From an uncultured bacterium (GTDB lineage Bacteria > Verrucomicrobiota > Lentisphaeria > Victivallales > UBA1829), in the NCBI GenBank assembly GCA_949290385.1, contig CASERY010000024.1, forward strand, positions 1 through 45,509: a stretch of 45,509 nt of DNA, given 5' to 3'. How positions within the stretch are numbered: position 1 is the stretch's first letter; each line of letters opens with the position of its first letter. The translations under genes were made by a program, and so were the position numbers. Under the pieces are notes generated by a model that ran no database searches, was not told the origin of the DNA, and saw nothing but the letters and a program-made list of their open reading frames with translations. This document shows, in pieces, positions 1 to 9,719 of this stretch.

Positions 1-223
1 TTCTCTATTACGTGCAATAGATGCTGCAAGGATACAATTATAGCAAATCCAGTCTTTTCCTTCATAAGTCTTATGTTGCTGGGGAAAAGAGAACAGAACC
101 GGATGCGCCTTGCTGCGTTGATATTCCAAAATCACAGCATAGGATAGATTCTTTCTTTGTACAAATGAATTTTCCGGGTAAAAGAAAGTCCAGGTATTTG
201 TTTTTTTAGAATATTATGTATAT
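1..223. other. Left-edge stretch with no gene called
   Basis: No convincing reading frame was found on either strand. Short open frames exist but resemble no family and lack a ribosome binding site. It lies beyond the terminator of the leftward ABC/rnf group, so it may be the edge of a neighbouring transcription unit cut by the window. Confidence 0.4.
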
Positions 224-275
224 AAAAAAATTCCGTTTCCAATTTTCTTCTATACAAAAGATCAGAAACGGAATT
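224..275 (-). terminator. Intrinsic terminator of the ABC ATPase gene
   Basis: An 11-bp inverted repeat (229-239 AATTCCGTTTC with 265-275 GAAACGGAATT) is flanked on its left by seven A residues at 224-230. Read leftward this is a stem followed by a U-run. It sits about 90 bases past the stop of the leftward ABC gene. Confidence 0.75.
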
Positions 276-366
276 GCTCAGTTGACCAGCATTTAACACA
301 GCCAAGTGTCAAAAAAGAGTATTTCTGCAAAAACTGGACTTGATAATATACGGGGGGGAGGCAGAA

Positions 367-1170
367 TCAATGGACCGGCAGTGGCCAGAGTCTGCCTTTG
401 GGGCCAGGCATGAGCTTCAGTTCCATTCCATTAAATGCCAGCTTCAAATTTTCCGGTGTCAGAATTTCTTCACGTTTTCCCTGAACGGTGATTTTCCCAC
501 CGCCAAGGATCATACCCTGCTCAAAGGTCTGTGTGATTTCTTCAATTCGCTGCGTAATGAAAACCATCGTGGTTTCAGGGGAATTCCGGGCAATGGAATC
601 AATGGAATCCAGCAGGATTTCTCGGCTCTGAAGGTCCAGATGAACACAGGTTTCGTCCAGAATCAGCAATTCCGGTTTGGCAATCAGTGTCCTTCCGATG
701 AGTGCTTTAACCTGTTCGCCGGAAGAGACTCTGGCAAACAGTCTGTCACGGATTTTTTCAGCGTGAAGAATCGCCAGCACCTCATCAGCTTTCTTCAGTT
801 CCTCCGGAGTTGGATCCCGATAAAATCCAATGGTTGATTCAAGACCGGAGAGCACCACATCCAGAACGGTCAGGGAGGCATTCAGGGTGTCATTGGTCCA
901 AGCCTGCATGAAAGGACTGGCCCATGCAATTTTTTTACGGACTTCAAACAGATTTGAATGACCGTAAAGATTCCCGAGAATACAGACTCTTGCTCCGAAA
1001 AGAGGCCAGATCAATCCTAGAATCATTTTGACTAAAGTCGTTTTTCCTGCTCCGTTAGGCCCCAGAATAAACCAGTGTTCTCCGCGGTTGACGCTCCAGG
1101 AGAGATCGTGGAGGATTTCATGATTTTCAATTTTCAGCGTGGCATGTTGAATATCAATGGCACTGCCCAT
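367..1170 (-). CDS. ABC transporter ATP-binding protein (YlmA/ModF-like)
   Basis: Predicted 267-residue cytoplasmic ABC ATPase. Visible motifs are Walker A GPNGAGKTT, a degenerate signature (VSSGEQ rather than LSGGQ), and Walker B ELLILDE with the catalytic Glu. At the usual H-switch position the sequence is FITQRIEEI, with Gln where family members usually have His. No permease lies beside it. I chose the ATG at 1170, where homology begins, with AAGGAA about 10 bases upstream; the frame stays open to 1302 but that extension has no domain. It follows rnfE on the same strand after a 232-base gap, so it may be cotranscribed. The soluble, permease-less type resembles YlmA/ModF proteins, but the substrate or role cannot be told from sequence. 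Stop is TGA. Confidence 0.8.
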   Translation of the reverse strand: MGSAIDIQHATLKIENHEILHDLSWSVNRGEHWFILGPNGAGKTTLVKMILGLIWPLFGARVCILGNLYGHSNLFEVRKKIAWASPFMQAWTNDTLNASLTVLDVVLSGLESTIGFYRDPTPEELKKADEVLAILHAEKIRDRLFARVSSGEQVKALIGRTLIAKPELLILDETCVHLDLQSREILLDSIDSIARNSPETTMVFITQRIEEITQTFEQGMILGGGKITVQGKREEILTPENLKLAFNGMELKLMPGPKGRLWPLPVH

Positions 1171-1402
1171 AATGCGTTTATTCCTTATGTATGATGTATG
1201 TGTTCCTTTCCCAGCAGATGGTGAAGAAGAAGTGAACTTCTGGTTTCCTTTCTGCTGAGAAAATGCTGTTGCTGCTGTATTTTCCACTTCATGCCGGACC
1301 ACTCAGGCAAGGGTTATCAGGATGATTCCTGAAACAAAGAATGAATTACTGGTTTCAATCATGGACCCTTTTTGCGGAGGATGCTCCAGAATGAGTGATT
1401 CC

Positions 1403-2101
1403 TTACTGTTCCTGACTGTCTTTGAAACTGCAAATAGCGCAGTGTTTGCAGTCCATTTCAGCGGGTGGCTCATAACGGACTCCGGCTTTTTTAGCTTTGC
1501 GCATATTCAAGAGATTCATAAGTGCAAGAATGAAGCCAAGAATAATAAATCCGCCTGGAGCCTGTCCCATCAAAGCAAATCCGCTGCTCCAGCATTGCAT
1601 GTCCACATTAAAGAGGGTTCCGGCAGAGAGAAATTCGCGGATGGCTCCCAGAATGACAAGTGCAAGCGTGAATCCAAGCCCCATTCCAAGGCCGTCGCAG
1701 AAGGAGTTTAGAAGTCCGTTTTTAGAAGCGAATGCTTCCGCCCGTCCGAGGACAATGCAGTTGACTACAATCAGGGGCAGGAAAATACCCAGCGCCTGGT
1801 AAATGGCGGCAGGAGCATATGCCTGCATCAGAAGATCAACCACAGTCACAAATGTGGCAATAATAACGATATAACATGGAATTCTGATTTTTCCGGGCAC
1901 AATCTTGCGAACCATGGATATAACCAGATTGCTGCAGAACAACACAAATGTTGTAGCCAGTCCCATTGCAAGGGCGTTGGATGCATTGGACGTTGTTGCC
2001 AGGGTAGGGCACATACCCAGAGAAAGTACAAGCACTGGATTTTCTTTCCAGAGACCTTTTGTTACATTTTTTATTGGTGAAAGCTCAGCCATATGAATCA
2101 C
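1403..2101 (-). CDS. rnfE: Rnf complex subunit RnfE
   Basis: Integral membrane subunit of the Rnf ferredoxin:NAD oxidoreductase, which couples electron transfer to sodium or proton pumping. About 232 residues with several hydrophobic segments. Typical motifs are ENPVLVLSLGMCPTLA near the N terminus and IVVNCIVLGRAEAFA in the middle; RnfE and RnfA are paralogous. The tail is unusual: about 30 hydrophilic residues ending in a Cys/His-containing stretch (DCKHCAICSF) that may bind a metal. The GTG at 2101 overlaps the rnfG stop (GTGA), suggesting translational coupling; an ATG at 2092 is the alternative start. It is the last gene of rnfABCDGE. Stop TAA. Confidence 0.92.
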   Translation of the reverse strand: MIHMAELSPIKNVTKGLWKENPVLVLSLGMCPTLATTSNASNALAMGLATTFVLFCSNLVISMVRKIVPGKIRIPCYIVIIATFVTVVDLLMQAYAPAAIYQALGIFLPLIVVNCIVLGRAEAFASKNGLLNSFCDGLGMGLGFTLALVILGAIREFLSAGTLFNVDMQCWSSGFALMGQAPGGFIILGFILALMNLLNMRKAKKAGVRYEPPAEMDCKHCAICSFKDSQEQ

Positions 2102-2856
2102 ATATCCTTTCCGGATTCCAGATTTTCAGGGAATTCCTTGCTGTGTTTGGAAAGCATGACGGCCGCTCTCCAGGCGAGATCGGCAGATGCCATGGAGCTA
2201 ATCGTTGCCCCTGTTACAAAATGAACGTCTTTGCCGGACCATTTTTTCAGATGCGGGGCATCCGGATTTGAAGTGGCGGAAGAAACCATGTCAACATTTT
2301 CTGCGCGGTATTTTTCCGAAGACTGTGCATCGGATGTACCAACTTTCAAGCCTTCATAGGAATCAAGTGTGGCATTGGGCGGAAGACTGGAATCGGCCGC
2401 TTTTCCTGTGAGAATATCGGTAAGTTTGCGCTTGCGGACGCGGTCTGTGACTTTTGTACCGATACCCGGAGTTTCACGGTGATCCGTAATGATGTATTTA
2501 CGGATGGAAAGATCCTTGTTGAATCCGATGAGTCCTTCCATATGCCCTCCATAGCCGGACTCTGTGGAAGCGGAAACTGCAAAGCCTGCAAGGTGTCCCG
2601 CCTGACGGAGCGGATAGATTGTTACAGTGGACCCGTTTCTTGAACGGTATTCCTTTTTTTCAGCAAAAGGATCATTGTCAAAATCGGGCATTACAATGCG
2701 CAGTCCTTCTGCTGTTTTGGCCATTTTTGCCTGCTGGATCGGCTTTTCTGTGAGAAGAGCCACAGGTGCCATAATGGCAGTGGCAACAGCACAGACTGCC
2801 AACAGGAACAGTGAAAGATAAAGGATTCCAGATTTTTTAGTCAAATCTTCTTTCAT
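2098..2856 (-). CDS. rnfG: Rnf complex subunit RnfG (flavoprotein)
   Basis: Membrane-anchored FMN-carrying subunit of Rnf, 252 residues. One N-terminal transmembrane helix (about residues 10-32) precedes an extracytoplasmic FMN-binding domain. The covalent flavinylation motif is visible as TGATISS (VTGAT, Thr is the attachment residue) about 40 residues from the C terminus. The motif DHRETPGIGTKV is also typical of RnfG/NqrC. The start overlaps the rnfD stop by one base (TAATG) and the stop overlaps the rnfE start, indicating a tightly coupled operon. There is no TAG in this gene. Stop TGA. Confidence 0.93.
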   Translation of the reverse strand: MKEDLTKKSGILYLSLFLLAVCAVATAIMAPVALLTEKPIQQAKMAKTAEGLRIVMPDFDNDPFAEKKEYRSRNGSTVTIYPLRQAGHLAGFAVSASTESGYGGHMEGLIGFNKDLSIRKYIITDHRETPGIGTKVTDRVRKRKLTDILTGKAADSSLPPNATLDSYEGLKVGTSDAQSSEKYRAENVDMVSSATSNPDAPHLKKWSGKDVHFVTGATISSMASADLAWRAAVMLSKHSKEFPENLESGKDM

Positions 2857-3947
2857 TATTTAATCTCCCCTCTGCGCATATTGAGTGCTGATGCGCTGGT
2901 GGATGTCCATCCAAACGGATGTTTATAGCAGAGTTTATCAATGAATGGAACCAGCGCATTCATAATCAGAATAGCAAAGCTTACACCTTCAGGATAGCTT
3001 CCCCAGATGCGGATGATACAGGCAATCAGTGCAATGGCCGCCCCAAAAAGCAAGGATCCAAGTGTGGTCATGGGCGATGTTACCATATCCGTGGCCATGA
3101 AGAATGCTCCAATCATCATGCCGCCTGAAAGGATGTGGAAGGTCGGTCCCGGAGTCAGTTCCGGATATGCCAGATGGATAATTCCTGTGAATAGCCACGC
3201 TGTAAGCAGCATTGCCGCAGGAACCTGCCATTTGATAAGCCTGAAACAAATAAGTCCGATGCCTCCGATCAGAATTGCCAACGCGCATGTTTCACCAAGG
3301 GACCCTCCGGTATATCCGATGAAAGCATGCCAGATGGTTGTATCAGATGCTGCTTCTGCCATTTTTTCAGCGGATCCCTTGGCAGCTGCAGCAATACCGA
3401 GAGGCGTTGCTCCGGTGATGATATCGGGTGCTTTCGCTCCAAACCAGAGGCCTGGATTCCGCCAGGTTGTCATGGGGCCGGCAAAACCGATGAGCAGGGC
3501 CACACGGGCAACCGCAGCCGGGTTGAATGGATTCTGTCCAAGACCGCCGAAGATCTGTTTTGCAATAATAATGGCAATGAAGGAACCTGTGATGCAGAGC
3601 CACCAGGGGGCTCCCGGAGGAAGATTCATTGCAAGAATGACGCCGGTCACCAGTGCACTACCATCAAAAATGGTCATTTTCTGATGAAGGAGTCTGCACC
3701 AGATCTATTCAAAAAGCACAGCGGATATGCCGCACCAGATATAAACCGAGAGTGCATAGACCCCAAAATAAAACAGTGATGCCAGGATTGCCGGCAGAAG
3801 ACAAAGCAGAACTTTGCCCATGATTTTAGAGATGGAATCATGATCCTGAATATGAGGAGAAGTGCTCAAGATCAGATGTTCAGGATTGGGAAGTCTTACT
3901 GCGACTTCCTGATCATGATTTTCAGTAAGATTTTTTTGCTCAGACAT
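2856..3947 (-). CDS. rnfD: Rnf complex subunit RnfD, with one in-frame TAG
   Basis: Polytopic membrane subunit of Rnf, 363 residues when TAG is read through. Codon 81 (3705-3707) is TAG. Upstream is the N-terminal soluble segment plus the first helices (LPNPEHLILSTSPHI is typical). Downstream, in the same frame, follow MTIFDGSALVTG, FGGLGQNPFNPAAVAR, the flavinylation motif TGATPLG and DMVTSPMT. All are expected in RnfD and in the right order. Termination at the TAG would leave only 80 residues and no flavin site. It starts 19 bases after the rnfC stop. The TAG is followed by IWCRLLHQK; in the family this position after Glu is variable. True stop is TAA at 2856-2858. Confidence 0.93.
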
Positions 3948-3965
3948 ATCAATCAGGTCTCCCGG

Positions 3966-5306
3966 TTATTTGCTTGCTCTGCGCATTGCGTTGATTTCAG
4001 CTTTAGCTCTGCGGAAATGTTGGACCAGCGGCCGTTTTGCAGGACATACATAGGTACAAACTCCGCATTCCATACAGTCCATAACATAGGATTTTTCCGC
4101 TTCATGGTAATTTTCATTTTCCACGAAAACACTGATGGGACCCGGTAAAAGTTTCATGGGGCAGGCATCTACGCACCGTCCGCACCGAATGCATGGCTAA
4201 GATGTATAATGACACGTTTCCGAGTCTTTCAGCAGCAGAATTCCGGATGTGTTTTTCATAATGGACGAATTCAGTGTTGCCTGTGCAAAGCCCATCATCG
4301 GACCCCCGGAAATCAGTTTGGCCGGTTCGCAGGTTACACCTCCGGCAAATTCCAGAGCCTTGGATACCGGTGTTCCAATCCGGAGAATCCACGTGGACGG
4401 ATTTTTTACAGGTGTTCCTGTGATGGTGGAATACCTTTCAATGAGAGGATGCCCTAAAACAACTGCATCGTAGATTGCCGCACAACTTCCCACGTTCTGC
4501 ACTACGCAGCCGACATCCATAGGAAGACCGCCAGCAAGAACCTGACGACCTGTAATAGCATAGATAAGCTGCTTTTCAGCACCTTGCGGATAGCGGACCC
4601 GAAGCGGGACTACTTGGACACCGTGTTTGTCTGCAATCGCGGAAAGAGCCTGAATGGCATCGGGCTTGTTCTTTTCAATTCCAAGATAAACTCGTTTAAG
4701 TTTCAGTATTTTTGCTGCGATCTCAGCACCTGTAAGAACTGCTTCCGTACGTTCGAGCATCAATCGATGGTCTGCTGTGAGGAAGGGTTCGCATTCTGCT
4801 CCGTTGAGGATCAGAAAATCGATGTTCTTTTCCGGAGGAGGAGAAAGTTTTACATGCGCAGGGAATGCTGCTCCCCCCATACCGACAATGCCGGCATCCA
4901 GAACTCTTTTTTTCAGAATTTCACGGTCGATATCCTTCCAGTTTTCCAGCGGCTCCAGACCGGATCCCCATTCGTCTTTTCCATCGGAGATGATTTCAAC
5001 AGCGGGAACAGCGGCACCGTTTGCACCCATAATTTCTGTGAACTCGCCGATTGTTCCGCTGGTGGGAGCATGGAGCGGTACAGAAACAAATCCGCCGGGT
5101 TCAGCTATGACTTGTCCTTTTTTGACAAGGTCACCTTTCTTTACAATCCATTTCGGCGGGGCACCAATATTCTGCTGGAGTGCCACAATATATTTGTCCA
5201 GAAGAGGAGGAATGCCTGCGGCTTTGCCGGAGGAAAGATTTTTTCCATCCAGATGCGGATGAATTCCGCCCTGGAAATAATGCTGTGCCTTTTGAATCAG
5301 ACTCAT
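3966..5306 (-). CDS. rnfC: Rnf complex subunit RnfC, with one in-frame TAG
   Basis: Peripheral NADH/FMN-binding subunit of Rnf, 446 residues when TAG is read through. N-terminal motifs GGIHPHLDGKNLS and GMGGAAFPAHVKL and the NQO1-like core (LILNGAECEPF) are clear. Codon 370 (4197-4199) is TAG. It is followed at once by the first 4Fe-4S motif PCIRCGRCVDACP and then by the second, CMECGVCTYVCP. Stopping at TAG would remove both iron-sulfur clusters and inactivate the complex. The residue before PCIRCG is polar and variable in relatives; Gln would fit. The ATG at 5306 overlaps the end of rnfB. Stop TAA. Confidence 0.94.
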
Positions 5307-6151
5307 GCTTCAGTCTCCTTCTTCTTCAGATCATTCTCATTTCTGCGGTCGATTTCGCGGGAGAGACACCCTGTAGGACATCCAGCCTTTTCCACAACAC
5401 TTTCATCCGGTGGATTAGCATAATTAATTCGAATCATAAATCCCTGAGATGAAAAATGTTCTTCACCTGCTGCCTTGATACATTTTCTGCAGGCAAGGCA
5501 GGCACTGGAACAGACTTTTCTCCTCTGAACAGGTTTGTCCAGTGAATTACAGTAAATATGCACTTTAGCTGAGGCCGGAACCAGTTTAATCAATTTCCTT
5601 GGACAGACCTGCTCGCATTTACCGCATCCGACGCACAATTCAGAATGCACTACAGCGAGGCCGTTCCGAATCTCTATGGCGCCGAAGGGGCATGCATGTG
5701 CACATGTGCCATATCCGAGACAGCCGAACCGGCATCCTTTTCCACCTCCATTGGCTACCAGTTGTGCGGAACGGCAGTCCAGAATTCCGTTGTACTGAGC
5801 ATTGCGCACCGCTTTGTCATTGCCTCCGGAACAAAGAACTACAGCCACTTTCTTTTCTGTTTTTTCACTGGCAGCTTTTCCTGTGATTTTTGCAATAGCT
5901 TCACAGGCTTCCTGAGTGATTGCAGCACATTTGGAAGGGTCTTCTCCTTTCAGAACTATGGCCTGCGCCAGATCAGAACATCCTGCAAAACCACATCCTC
6001 CACAGTTTGCGCCTGGAAGCTGTGCCAGGACGTCGTCGATTCTGGGATCGGATTCAACTTCAAATTTTTTAGCGGTAAAAGCAATAACTGCGCCGAGGAT
6101 AAGACCAACAAGCGCAAGAATTGCAATAGAAATAAGTATTGTCTGAAGCAT
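5303..6151 (-). CDS. rnfB: Rnf complex subunit RnfB (ferredoxin-type)
   Basis: Electron-entry subunit of Rnf, 282 residues. An N-terminal membrane anchor (residues about 3-27) is followed by the 4Fe-4S domain with motif GANCGGCGFAGCSD. Two further ferredoxin-type clusters follow (CPFGAIEI context and CVGCGKCEQVCP), then an additional Cys-rich stretch CSSACLACRKC near the C terminus. The C terminus is hydrophilic and ends by overlapping the rnfC start (4 bases). Position between rnfA and rnfC matches the classical order. No TAG inside; stop TGA. Confidence 0.94.
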   Translation of the reverse strand: MLQTILISIAILALVGLILGAVIAFTAKKFEVESDPRIDDVLAQLPGANCGGCGFAGCSDLAQAIVLKGEDPSKCAAITQEACEAIAKITGKAASEKTEKKVAVVLCSGGNDKAVRNAQYNGILDCRSAQLVANGGGKGCRFGCLGYGTCAHACPFGAIEIRNGLAVVHSELCVGCGKCEQVCPRKLIKLVPASAKVHIYCNSLDKPVQRRKVCSSACLACRKCIKAAGEEHFSSQGFMIRINYANPPDESVVEKAGCPTGCLSREIDRRNENDLKKKETEA

Positions 6152-6177
6152 AAATGAAACTCCTGTATCTCAAAACA

Positions 6178-6798
6178 TCATTTTACGAGCCCGCTGAATC
6201 CCATGAACGCCATGGCAAGAATTCCTGCGGTAATCAGTGCTATGGCTGTGCCCTGAAATGCTTTGGGAATCCTGGAAAATTCAAGGCGCTCCCGGAGACT
6301 GGCAAACAGAAGAAGCGCCAGACCGAATCCAATGCCAGTAGCAATTCCAAAAACTGTCGAATCCAGAATTCCGCGGTTGGCGGACGCGTTGATTTCGGCG
6401 GTTCCCAATACTGCACAGTTGGTTGTGATGAGCGGAAGATAAATGCCGAGTGCGGCATAAAGGGCAGGACTGAATTTTTTCAGAAGAATTTCTACAATCT
6501 GCACAAGAGATGCAATCACTGCAATAAAAAGCAGAATCCGTGTGAAGCCCAGATTGACAACTGCATCAAAACTGCCGATATGCAGGTGCAGACTTCCAGC
6601 CAGAAGCAGCTTGTAAAGGACTGCAGTGACAAAAGAGGAAATCCCCATCACAAAAACCACTGCGCCGGACATGCCCAGTGCTGTTTCGATTTTTTTGGAA
6701 ACGCCCAGGAATGGACAGATTCCAAGGATACGTGAGAGTACCACATTGTTGACCAAAATTGCGCCCACAGTAATGAGCAGCCATTCGTTTGACGGCAT
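6178..6798 (-). CDS. rnfA: Rnf complex subunit RnfA
   Basis: Integral membrane subunit, 206 residues, first gene of the rnfABCDGE group. Motifs VNNVVLSRILGICPFLGVSKK (shown in part: NNVVLSRILGICPFLG) and LITTNCAVLGTAE are diagnostic of RnfA/NqrE, and about six hydrophobic helices are visible. An upstream GGAGGCT precedes the ATG by a short spacer. The promoter should lie in the AT-rich region to the right (6800-6900) but I could not identify it with certainty. Stop TGA. Confidence 0.94.
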   Translation of the reverse strand: MPSNEWLLITVGAILVNNVVLSRILGICPFLGVSKKIETALGMSGAVVFVMGISSFVTAVLYKLLLAGSLHLHIGSFDAVVNLGFTRILLFIAVIASLVQIVEILLKKFSPALYAALGIYLPLITTNCAVLGTAEINASANRGILDSTVFGIATGIGFGLALLLFASLRERLEFSRIPKAFQGTAIALITAGILAMAFMGFSGLVK

Positions 6799-8036
6799 GA
6801 CATAGCCTCCTGATATTTTATTCTGAAATACAAAAGTTAACAGAAAACAATTTTATAATATACAGCAGCAGCTTTGGAAAATCCAGTGCAGAATACAGGT
6901 CTTGAACAGGATTTCAGGAGACATCGTTTTCCATAAGAGTATCCAGCCGTCTATATTCTTACATTTTATCTCATATTTTTGAAAATCTGGAATAATATTG
7001 TGCGTGAAAAATAGCTTTTCGTATGGGGGGCGAGACAGCTGAAAGCCTCTTCTGAATATGATTTGTAAAAAGATTTTTCTGATTTAGCCAGGCATAAAAA
7101 TAAAACCGGAAAGAAAATGATTCCGAATCAGCTCCTTTTGTTTTGTCATTCCTCTACTTGTGACGCAGAAGAGTGAGAAAAAAAGCAGAAAAAGAACACA
7201 TAGGATAAATACTTTTCCAATTGCTTTGGATATTTTATTATATAACTTTTACAGAGAATTCATTGCTATATCCTTATTCTGTATATTCCATCTCCATATA
7301 GTTTATCTTATTATCTATATTAAATAATATTCTTTGTAGAGATTTTTTGCCTTCTACTATTTCTATTTTGATTTTTTCACAACAAGATGGAAAATCAAGT
7401 CAGGAAGTCTCTTTGATTCAATTGAACGACATTTTGAAAGTGTTATGTCAGATCAGATTGTTTTCCGTTTCCCTTTTTTCGGGAAGGATGGGGCAGTAAA
7501 TCCATTAAATTCTATCATTGTTTTTCTGTTTTTCCCCATCATTCTTCTTCCTAAAGGATAAAACTATGGTAGAATTATAGACCAAACAGTTCAGAAAGAA
7601 TCAAGCATCTCTGTACCAGGGAAAAACGCTGAATACAGTACCCCAGTCCACATCCTTTGGATCCTCTTTTGCCTCCAGAAAAAACGGGAGCAGTTGCATT
7701 TTGATTTAAAAACAATTTGATAGCAGACGGGCTGTGAAAGATTTGCGAACAGGAAACTTGCTTGTCTGGATCCGGCCATCCCAATAAAAAACACATGAAA
7801 ATACTCATTTTTCGAATATCTCTCTCTGAAGCTGGATTGACAACAATTCAGAACGGAGTATATTTACACGAGAGGTTTCAGATCGGCCATTTTTCAAACT
7901 CTTTTTCTGAAAGAGTTTTTTGAGAAGAAGCAGAGTCTGTTGATATTCAAAAAGGATCAAAATACATTTCATGAAAGATCCGGCTGCAGGAAGATTTTTC
8001 TTCTTTCAGCCTGTCCAGTTTATTTGGAGAGTGAAA
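6799..8036. other. 1.2-kb stretch without a recognised gene
   Basis: This AT-rich region separates the leftward rnf operon from the rightward TPR gene, so it should carry both divergent promoters. I looked at both strands, also allowing TAG as sense, and found no frame with family resemblance and a ribosome binding site. A leftward frame of 77 codons at 7575-7808 has no recognisable motif and I did not call it. An untranslated RNA or decayed gene cannot be excluded. Confidence 0.5.
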
Positions 8037-8777
8037 ATGCCCAAGAAAACGATTCCGCAAATACCCAGGGAGCAGCCTAAAAACTATAAAGCAAAAACTG
8101 TTACGAGAAAGAAAGCCACTGCTGAAGATTTATCCGATCAGTTTGATTCTTTTGAAACATTCCTGATGAAAAACTGGAAAGTCATTGCCGGATGTTTTGC
8201 GCTGATCCTTGTGGTTGTTTTAATCGTATGCATTACCGCAGAAGTTCAGAAAAGATCGGATATGAAGGCCAGAACTGCTTTTGCCAATGCCGCTTCGGAA
8301 GATGAACTCGTTGAAGCGCTGGATCAGTATGGTTCCAAAAATATTGCGGCGGCAGCGCGTCTGCGTCTGGCTGGAATGTATGCCGATCATGAGAAGTATC
8401 CGGAAGCTGCAGAGCAGCTGAGACTTGTTTCAGAGGATTCCGGAGCGGACTGGTTTATTCGTGCAAGAGCGGCTTTGGATGCAGGATATCTCTGCGAGAA
8501 AGCTGGAAAAAATGATGAGGCTTTGAAACTGTACAATACTGTAAGCTCCAATATGGATATGCCGGAAGCTCTTCAGGCGGAAGCATCTTATGCACAGACT
8601 TGCGTGCTCTTGTCTATGAACAAGGAGCCTGAGGCACTGGAGGCTTTGGGAAAGATCAACCAGACGCGCATTGGTTCCCTGACAGATCCCGAGTATGCAT
8701 ACTGGGCACAGAAAGCACAGACCCTTGAAAACCGTATTCAAAGCGGAAAAGCTGCTGTTTCGGAAAAAGCGCTGTAA
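8037..8777 (+). CDS. Single-pass membrane protein with TPR-like domain (YfgM-like)
   Basis: Predicted 246-residue inner-membrane protein. A basic N-terminal region (residues 1-40, PKKTIPQ...KKATAED) precedes one transmembrane helix (about 56-78, VIAGCFALILVVVLIVCI). A helical-repeat domain rich in Ala, Leu and Glu follows (AAAARLRLAGMYAD, DAGYLCEKAGKNDEALKLY). This is the layout of YfgM/TPR_21 proteins, which assist protein translocation or chaperone periplasmic folding; here that role is inference. I chose ATG 8037 because GGAGAG lies six bases upstream; an upstream ATG at 7971 has a poorer site. Stop TAA. Confidence 0.75.
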   Translation: MPKKTIPQIPREQPKNYKAKTVTRKKATAEDLSDQFDSFETFLMKNWKVIAGCFALILVVVLIVCITAEVQKRSDMKARTAFANAASEDELVEALDQYGSKNIAAAARLRLAGMYADHEKYPEAAEQLRLVSEDSGADWFIRARAALDAGYLCEKAGKNDEALKLYNTVSSNMDMPEALQAEASYAQTCVLLSMNKEPEALEALGKINQTRIGSLTDPEYAYWAQKAQTLENRIQSGKAAVSEKAL

Positions 8778-8920
8778 CAGGATTTTAAAAATTTGTGTTT
8801 CTTGAGAATTTGGTATTGTTGACACAGGAAACATGGATGATTGGCGGACGCTTCTGTGTAGAGAAAGTCTATCCGGAAGCGTTTGTTTTTTAAAAGCGGG
8901 ATGGATGAAGGAGAAGGAAC

Positions 8921-9682
8921 ATGGGAGCTTTAAGCAGAAGACAGGAGTCTCTGGTTCGGGCGCTCCGGCAGAGACATGGACGCAGAGAGAGCGAGCTGTG
9001 TCTTTGTGACGGTCTCCGCTCAGGATCGGAAATTATTTCCCTGCGTCCGGATCTTCTGGAAATGGTCATTCTGCGTTCCGGTGTTTCCCTTGATTTGAAT
9101 CTGCCGATTGAGCCGGTGATTTTATCTCCGGAAGAGTTTGACCGCGTGGCTGCCTGTGTCCATTCCCAGGGAATTCTTGTTATTGCCAGAAGACCGGCTT
9201 TAAAGGCGCTAGACGAACCCGTTAAAGATCCGTTTGTCCTGGTGCTGGATCGGGTTGGAGATCCCGGAAATTTCGGAACGATTATCCGTACAGCCAGAGC
9301 TGTCGGCTTGCACGACTTATGGCTGACAAAGGGATGTGTAGATCCTTTTTCCGACAAAGTTCTGCGTTCCGCTTCCGGAGCACAGTTTGCCTTAAGTATT
9401 CGTGTTGCTGATAACCTTGAATCGTTGGCAAAGAGCCTTCATGCGAATGGAATCCATACTGTATTCCGGACGCTTCCGGCCGGAGGCGAAAATGTCTTTT
9501 GCGTGAAAGATCTTTTTGAAAGATCTGCAATTGTACTGGGATGTGAAGCTACCGGCGTAGCGGAAATGGATCACTCCAGATCTTTGAATATACCGATGCC
9601 GGGTTCTGCGGAATCTTTGAATGTTGCCCAGGCGGCGACGGTTATTTTATTTGAATATGTGCGGAGGATGACCGCAGTCTGA
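8921..9682 (+). CDS. TrmH/SpoU family RNA 2'-O-methyltransferase
   Basis: Predicted 253-residue SPOUT methyltransferase acting on rRNA or tRNA ribose with S-adenosylmethionine. The three SpoU motifs are visible: motif 1 around DRVGDPGNFGTIIRTA (the Asn and Arg contact RNA/SAM), motif 2 around VLGCEATGV, and motif 3 IPMPGSAESLNVAQA. The N-terminal 90 residues form the usual substrate-binding domain. A strong site GAAGGAGAAGGAAC lies just before the ATG at 8921. It sits 144 bases after the TPR gene and 37 bases before the EIIA gene. The exact target nucleotide cannot be assigned. Stop TGA. Confidence 0.9.
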   Translation: MGALSRRQESLVRALRQRHGRRESELCLCDGLRSGSEIISLRPDLLEMVILRSGVSLDLNLPIEPVILSPEEFDRVAACVHSQGILVIARRPALKALDEPVKDPFVLVLDRVGDPGNFGTIIRTARAVGLHDLWLTKGCVDPFSDKVLRSASGAQFALSIRVADNLESLAKSLHANGIHTVFRTLPAGGENVFCVKDLFERSAIVLGCEATGVAEMDHSRSLNIPMPGSAESLNVAQAATVILFEYVRRMTAV

Positions 9683-9719
9683 GTCCTTATTTCAGATGAT
9701 GAAGGAAAAGAGGTGTGCC

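Noticed and set aside
7575..7808. Leftward 77-codon frame in the 1.2-kb gap after rnfA
   Set aside because: No recognisable motif, membrane pattern or ribosome site.
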